Below are positions 29,176-30,110 of a stretch of DNA of 30,110 nucleotides, piece after piece; positions within the stretch are counted from its first letter, which is position 1; the number at the start of each line of letters is the position of its first letter. Made by a program: the position numbers and the translations under genes. The notes under the pieces are model-generated. The model was given only the letters and a program-made list of their open reading frames with translations. It searched no databases and was not told the origin of the DNA. Source of the DNA: Limisphaerales bacterium (lineage in GTDB: Bacteria > Verrucomicrobiota > Verrucomicrobiia > Limisphaerales > PALSA-1396). The stretch is from positions 1 through 30,110 of the forward strand of contig PLJQ01000467.1 in assembly GCA_003140275.1 (NCBI GenBank), in the 5' to 3' direction.

Positions 29176-30057
29176 CTACCACTTAATCACGCCTTTTTGC
29201 CAGACGAGGACGCGGTCGCGCACTTTGAACAGCAGGGTCATGATGGTTGAGAAGAATACGGCCATGATGGCCAGCGCGGCGAAGACTTTCCCATACTCCG
29301 CCCAACCCTGCGCCCAGGCCACATACCAGCCCAACCCTGACTTCACGCCGACGGTCTCGGCGACCACGAGGGTCAGGAATGAGGCGCCCAGTCCCATGAA
29401 TAAACCGATGAAGATATTCGGCATGGCCGCGGGTATGGCGACGCGGAAAATAAGGTAGGCCGGGCCGGCGCCCAGTGTCCGGGCCACGTCAAGGTATGAG
29501 GCGCGGGTGTTCGAGATGCCGGAGGCGGTGAGCATCGTTACTGGAAACCAGACGGCGAGGGCGATCAAGCCCACGGCTGAAAACATGGCAAACGGTGAAA
29601 TCACCATGGCGAGCGGAATCCACGCCGTCGCGGGGATCGGGCCCACAACCTTCAACAACGGCATTCCCCAATAGCGCGCGAAAGCGAACCAACCGATGCA
29701 AATGCCGGTGACCAGCGCAACTGCCACTCCGAGGGCGTATCCCGAAAGCAGAAGAATGAGCGAATGCCAGGTGCTATCAAACAAAAGCGCGCGATCATTC
29801 AAGAGGCTCTGCAGCACTCCGGCAGGACTGGGAAAATAGGGCAGCGGGAGCAATCGGAAACCGGAAGTGATGACCTCCCACAAGCACAACAGGGAAATCG
29901 CAGCGGCGATAATGGGCCCCATGTGTTGCATCCAACGCCGCAGGTGTGACCACCAGGGATGCACGGCGGCGGCAACCATTGCTGTAACGAAAACAATCCC
30001 AAGGAACACGGAGTAGGAATGTGTTTCCGCCGCCGGCTGCCCCTGGGAGGCCCACAC
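29176..30057 (-). CDS. ABC transporter permease, nitrate/sulfonate/taurine type
   Basis: A 293-residue inner-membrane protein with about seven hydrophobic segments. The binding-protein-dependent permease motif lies in the SYLDVARTLGAGPAYLIFRVAIPAAMP region (the EAA loop that docks the ATPase), and YFPSPAGVLQSLL is the usual opening of the SsuC/TauC branch. Compared with that family there is an extra N-terminal membrane segment (about residues 15-33) before LLCLWEVITSG. The frame is closed upstream by a TGA, so the first usable start is the GTG at 30057; that start has no clear ribosome binding site and is uncertain. A substrate-binding protein gene would be expected further upstream, outside the window. 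Confidence 0.9.
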   Translation of the reverse strand: MWASQGQPAAETHSYSVFLGIVFVTAMVAAAVHPWWSHLRRWMQHMGPIIAAAISLLCLWEVITSGFRLLPLPYFPSPAGVLQSLLNDRALLFDSTWHSLILLLSGYALGVAVALVTGICIGWFAFARYWGMPLLKVVGPIPATAWIPLAMVISPFAMFSAVGLIALAVWFPVTMLTASGISNTRASYLDVARTLGAGPAYLIFRVAIPAAMPNIFIGLFMGLGASFLTLVVAETVGVKSGLGWYVAWAQGWAEYGKVFAALAIMAVFFSTIMTLLFKVRDRVLVWQKGVIKW

Positions 30058-30110
30058 GGATTCTTCTCGCGGTTCCGTTGACGGCCTCAGTCACGCTCGG
30101 CGTTCACGTG

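Noticed and set aside
28280..29458. 392-codon plus-strand frame
   Set aside because: Antisense to the ABC ATPase and permease genes, which have full sets of motifs.

Overview
The window looks like the chromosome of a Gram-negative-type bacterium of the Verrucomicrobia (Verrucomicrobiota), most likely a Pedosphaera/Limisphaerales-like soil or freshwater lineage. This is an inference from three things: the uppS-cdsA-dxr-rseP-ispG order with a long ispG, a secreted beta-helix protein with the C-terminal domain style of that phylum, and many heptanucleotide tandem repeats between genes. No rRNA marker is present, so the taxonomy is not proven.

Layout. 1-281: 5' part of a PHP-family phosphatase (minus). 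506-8409: a plus-strand core block with purA, uppS, cdsA, a four-helix-bundle gene, dxr, rseP and ispG (purine, undecaprenyl phosphate, phospholipid and MEP isoprenoid synthesis plus a site-2 protease). 8449-8847: a small DUF3592-like membrane protein. 9114-12532: a minus-strand housekeeping operon read HIT hydrolase, phoH, ybeY, DUF502, recO. 12632-16343: a minus-strand phosphorelay pair, a soluble hybrid kinase and a REC-HPt-REC protein. 16677-20074: E1-alpha, E1-beta and E2 of a 2-oxo acid dehydrogenase complex. 20166-22247: a stretch bounded by a 37-nt tRNA-Thr 5' fragment and an intact tRNA-Thr(UGU), holding VapBC, a DUF433 protein and an orphan addiction-module antitoxin. 22336-25623: phage-derived genes with a terminase small/large pair but no portal or capsid genes. 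25670-27805: a secreted beta-helix repeat protein. 27889-28143: a small XRE-type regulator followed by a highly structured region. 28373-30057: ATPase and permease of a nitrate/sulfonate/taurine-type ABC importer (minus).

The most unusual signal is a set of period-7 tandem arrays that sit in inverted pairs in the short gaps of otherwise compact operons. One pair frames the four-helix-bundle gene exactly between the cdsA stop and the dxr start codon. Another forms a possible large hairpin upstream of recO. Others lie between the E1 and E2 genes and in the phoH-HIT gap, and one array has expanded in frame inside ispG. They look like a family of small mobile or hairpin-forming elements, with the four-helix-bundle gene as possible cargo.
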